A stretch of 64,000 bases of DNA from Ailurus styani (Eukaryota; Chordata; Mammalia; Carnivora; Ailuridae): positions 79,103 to 143,102 of the forward strand of contig LNAC01000009.1 in NCBI GenBank assembly GCA_002007465.1, written 5' to 3'. This document shows positions 62,691-64,000 of this stretch, piece after piece; position 1 is the stretch's first letter; each line of letters opens with the position of its first letter. Position numbers and translations under genes: made by a program. The notes beneath the pieces are model-generated. The model did no database searches, was not told the DNA's origin, and was given only the letters and a program-made list of their open reading frames with translations.

Positions 62691-64000
62691 ACTCAGACAG
62701 AGCCCCGTGTGCAGTGCTGTGGAGCACACAGAGGGAAGCGGGGCTCGGGAGGCTGTAGCCCAGTGCTGAAAACAAGAGCTGGCGCAGGCTGACCCCTTAC
62801 TAGAAATGGGTCTTCGTGTTACCCACTCAGCCAGGGGGAGGTTAATAAGCACCACAAAGGACAGAGAACTGGACCCACCAAGGTAGACCCTCACAGGTGT
62901 GTCTGTACGTGGAACCCCACCAGCCTGGCCATCCTGACTGGACCCGGGGCGTTCCCCTGACAGGAGCCAGGTCGGGTCCACGGGCTGAGGTGGGAGAGGA
63001 AGGGACGGGGTGGGGTGGGTGGACGAGTGACTGTGGGAGCAAGGCACTTCCTACCCTTCCTTCCCACCCATGAGACCCCCCTGTGCTTTTCGGGAAATTC
63101 CTCTGTTTGCCAGGCCACGATTAAATTGCTATCTGTAACGCGTGACCAAACACCCCCCATCTAGGCCCCCGCCCCCCAGGCTTCCTGTGAGGATGGAGGC
63201 AGTGCCGGAGGCCACGCCGGCCACAGGCGGCCCTTACTACCATCCCTCGCCTGCCGGGCACGCCGCCTCCTCCCTCCACCTGCCCTCAAGATGCAGTGAA
63301 GCCGTCGCCCCGCCCTCGGCGCCCGTGAGCTGATGGCCAACCATCCAAGCTGAGCCCTGAAGCCAGCGGCCCCACGTTGCCCCTTTCCTGCCTCAGTCTC
63401 CCTGAATTCCTGTTGTCCCAATGGCCGAAGCTTGTCTGCGATGGCCAAGACGAGACCCTTCCGGAAAGGGCTCCTCCTCGGCTCGGCTGGCCAAGCAGCC
63501 TCCTGGCCGCCCGTCTGGCCGCCCCTGGCACGGCGGGGCCGGAGAGCTGCCCGGTGAGCGGCTGTCTGGCTCGGGAGGGGGCCCTGCGGCGCCCATGGGG
63601 AGGCTGGCCCAGCCCCTTCCCTGGGCTGCCGTTGGTGCCACAGCACATGAGCCAGACGGGGTCCCTGTGCCGAGGACGTTTTCCCTGTTCTTTGTCTGAT
63701 GTTCTGACATCTCGAAAATCTGCGGGCTTGGGAGAGACTGCCCTCCCGGCCAGTCCTCAGAGGTGGGAAAGGGGGCACGCCTTCCACACCTCTCACACAC
63801 CCGGCCAGGGTATCCCCTGCCCTAAATCTCCCAGGGCCAGGCAACCGCAGGCCACCCCTAGTTCCCAGGGCCCCCTGGGATGATTCACACGGGTCAGCCC
63901 CTCACTGTTCACTCGGCCCTGCCTTGCCTTTCCTGGAGAAAGCCCAGTAAAGGCTCTGGCCTAAACTCTCCCCTCCTCCTTCCCCCCACCGCTGCTTTTG
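62691..64000. other. Unique GC-rich sequence to window end
   Basis: No gene or clear repeat was recognised. 63160-63850 is GC- and CpG-rich and open for 227 codons on minus and 168 on plus in overlapping phases. No promoter or splice structure was recognised; a small CpG island is possible. Confidence 0.35.

Noticed and set aside
62043..62792. 249-codon plus-strand frame rich in Gly, Met, Asp and Trp
   Set aside because: It is the translation of the GGATG-type minisatellite. Its periodicity comes from the DNA repeat, not from protein selection.

Overview
This is a 64 kb piece of mammalian nuclear DNA. It most likely comes from an arctoid carnivore, and probably a mustelid (ferret, mink, otter or badger type). 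The main evidence is nine tRNA-Lys-derived CAN SINEs (SINEC). They carry the 'GGCGCCTGGGTGGCTCAG' head, a 'TTAAAGCCTCTGCCTTCGGC' body, a CT-rich 3' part and an (AATAA)n tail; the 'gtgggttaaagcctctgcc' variant is, from memory, typical of mustelids. The rest of the repeat content is ordinary for a placental mammal: ancient L1, L2, MIR, MaLR and other LTRs, and hAT/Tigger fossils. Nothing bacterial, plasmid or phage is present, and there is no CRISPR array or operon.

I could not support any protein-coding gene, rRNA or functional tRNA. The long open frames lie in GC-rich sequence, in tandem repeats, across an N gap, or inside dead L1 copies. None shows a recognisable domain or a convincing exon structure. 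The window reads as intergenic or deep intronic DNA. Short exons or non-coding RNA exons of an unseen gene cannot be excluded.

Layout. 0-9.9 kb: unique GC-rich DNA with two antisense L1 tails, one sense L1 tail, two CAN SINEs, a MaLR LTR, and a possible conserved block with a CTCF-like site (5.7-6.1 kb). 9.9-19.06 kb: two LTR fragments, several MIRs (one unusually CpG-rich) and GC-rich unique DNA. 19060-19853: a 794-base assembly gap. 19.9-32 kb: dense MIR, L2, MaLR and hAT fossils, a CA microsatellite, and a near-perfect RE1/NRSE (REST-binding) motif at 26473-26493. 32-48 kb: mixed fossils, a homopolymer break at 38166, AT-rich candidate regulatory blocks (37.2-37.5, 41.5 and 47.2-47.5 kb), and a second RE1-like site with altered spacing (42748-42770). 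48-61.4 kb: the L1-rich part, with SINEs and a DNA transposon nested in L1 tails and a consensus CTCF motif at 52958-52971. 61.4-64 kb: a CTCF-like motif and a GGATG-type minisatellite with a 54-base higher-order unit (62.29-62.69 kb), then GC-rich unique DNA.

The most useful observations are the RE1 and CTCF motifs, the AT-rich candidate enhancer blocks, the minisatellite, and single-N assembly joins flanked by direct duplications, which would mislead any repeat or SINE analysis. Repeat family names come from remembered consensus sequences, not from a database search; boundaries are approximate unless a target-site duplication (TSD) fixes them. I found no previously undescribed biological system.
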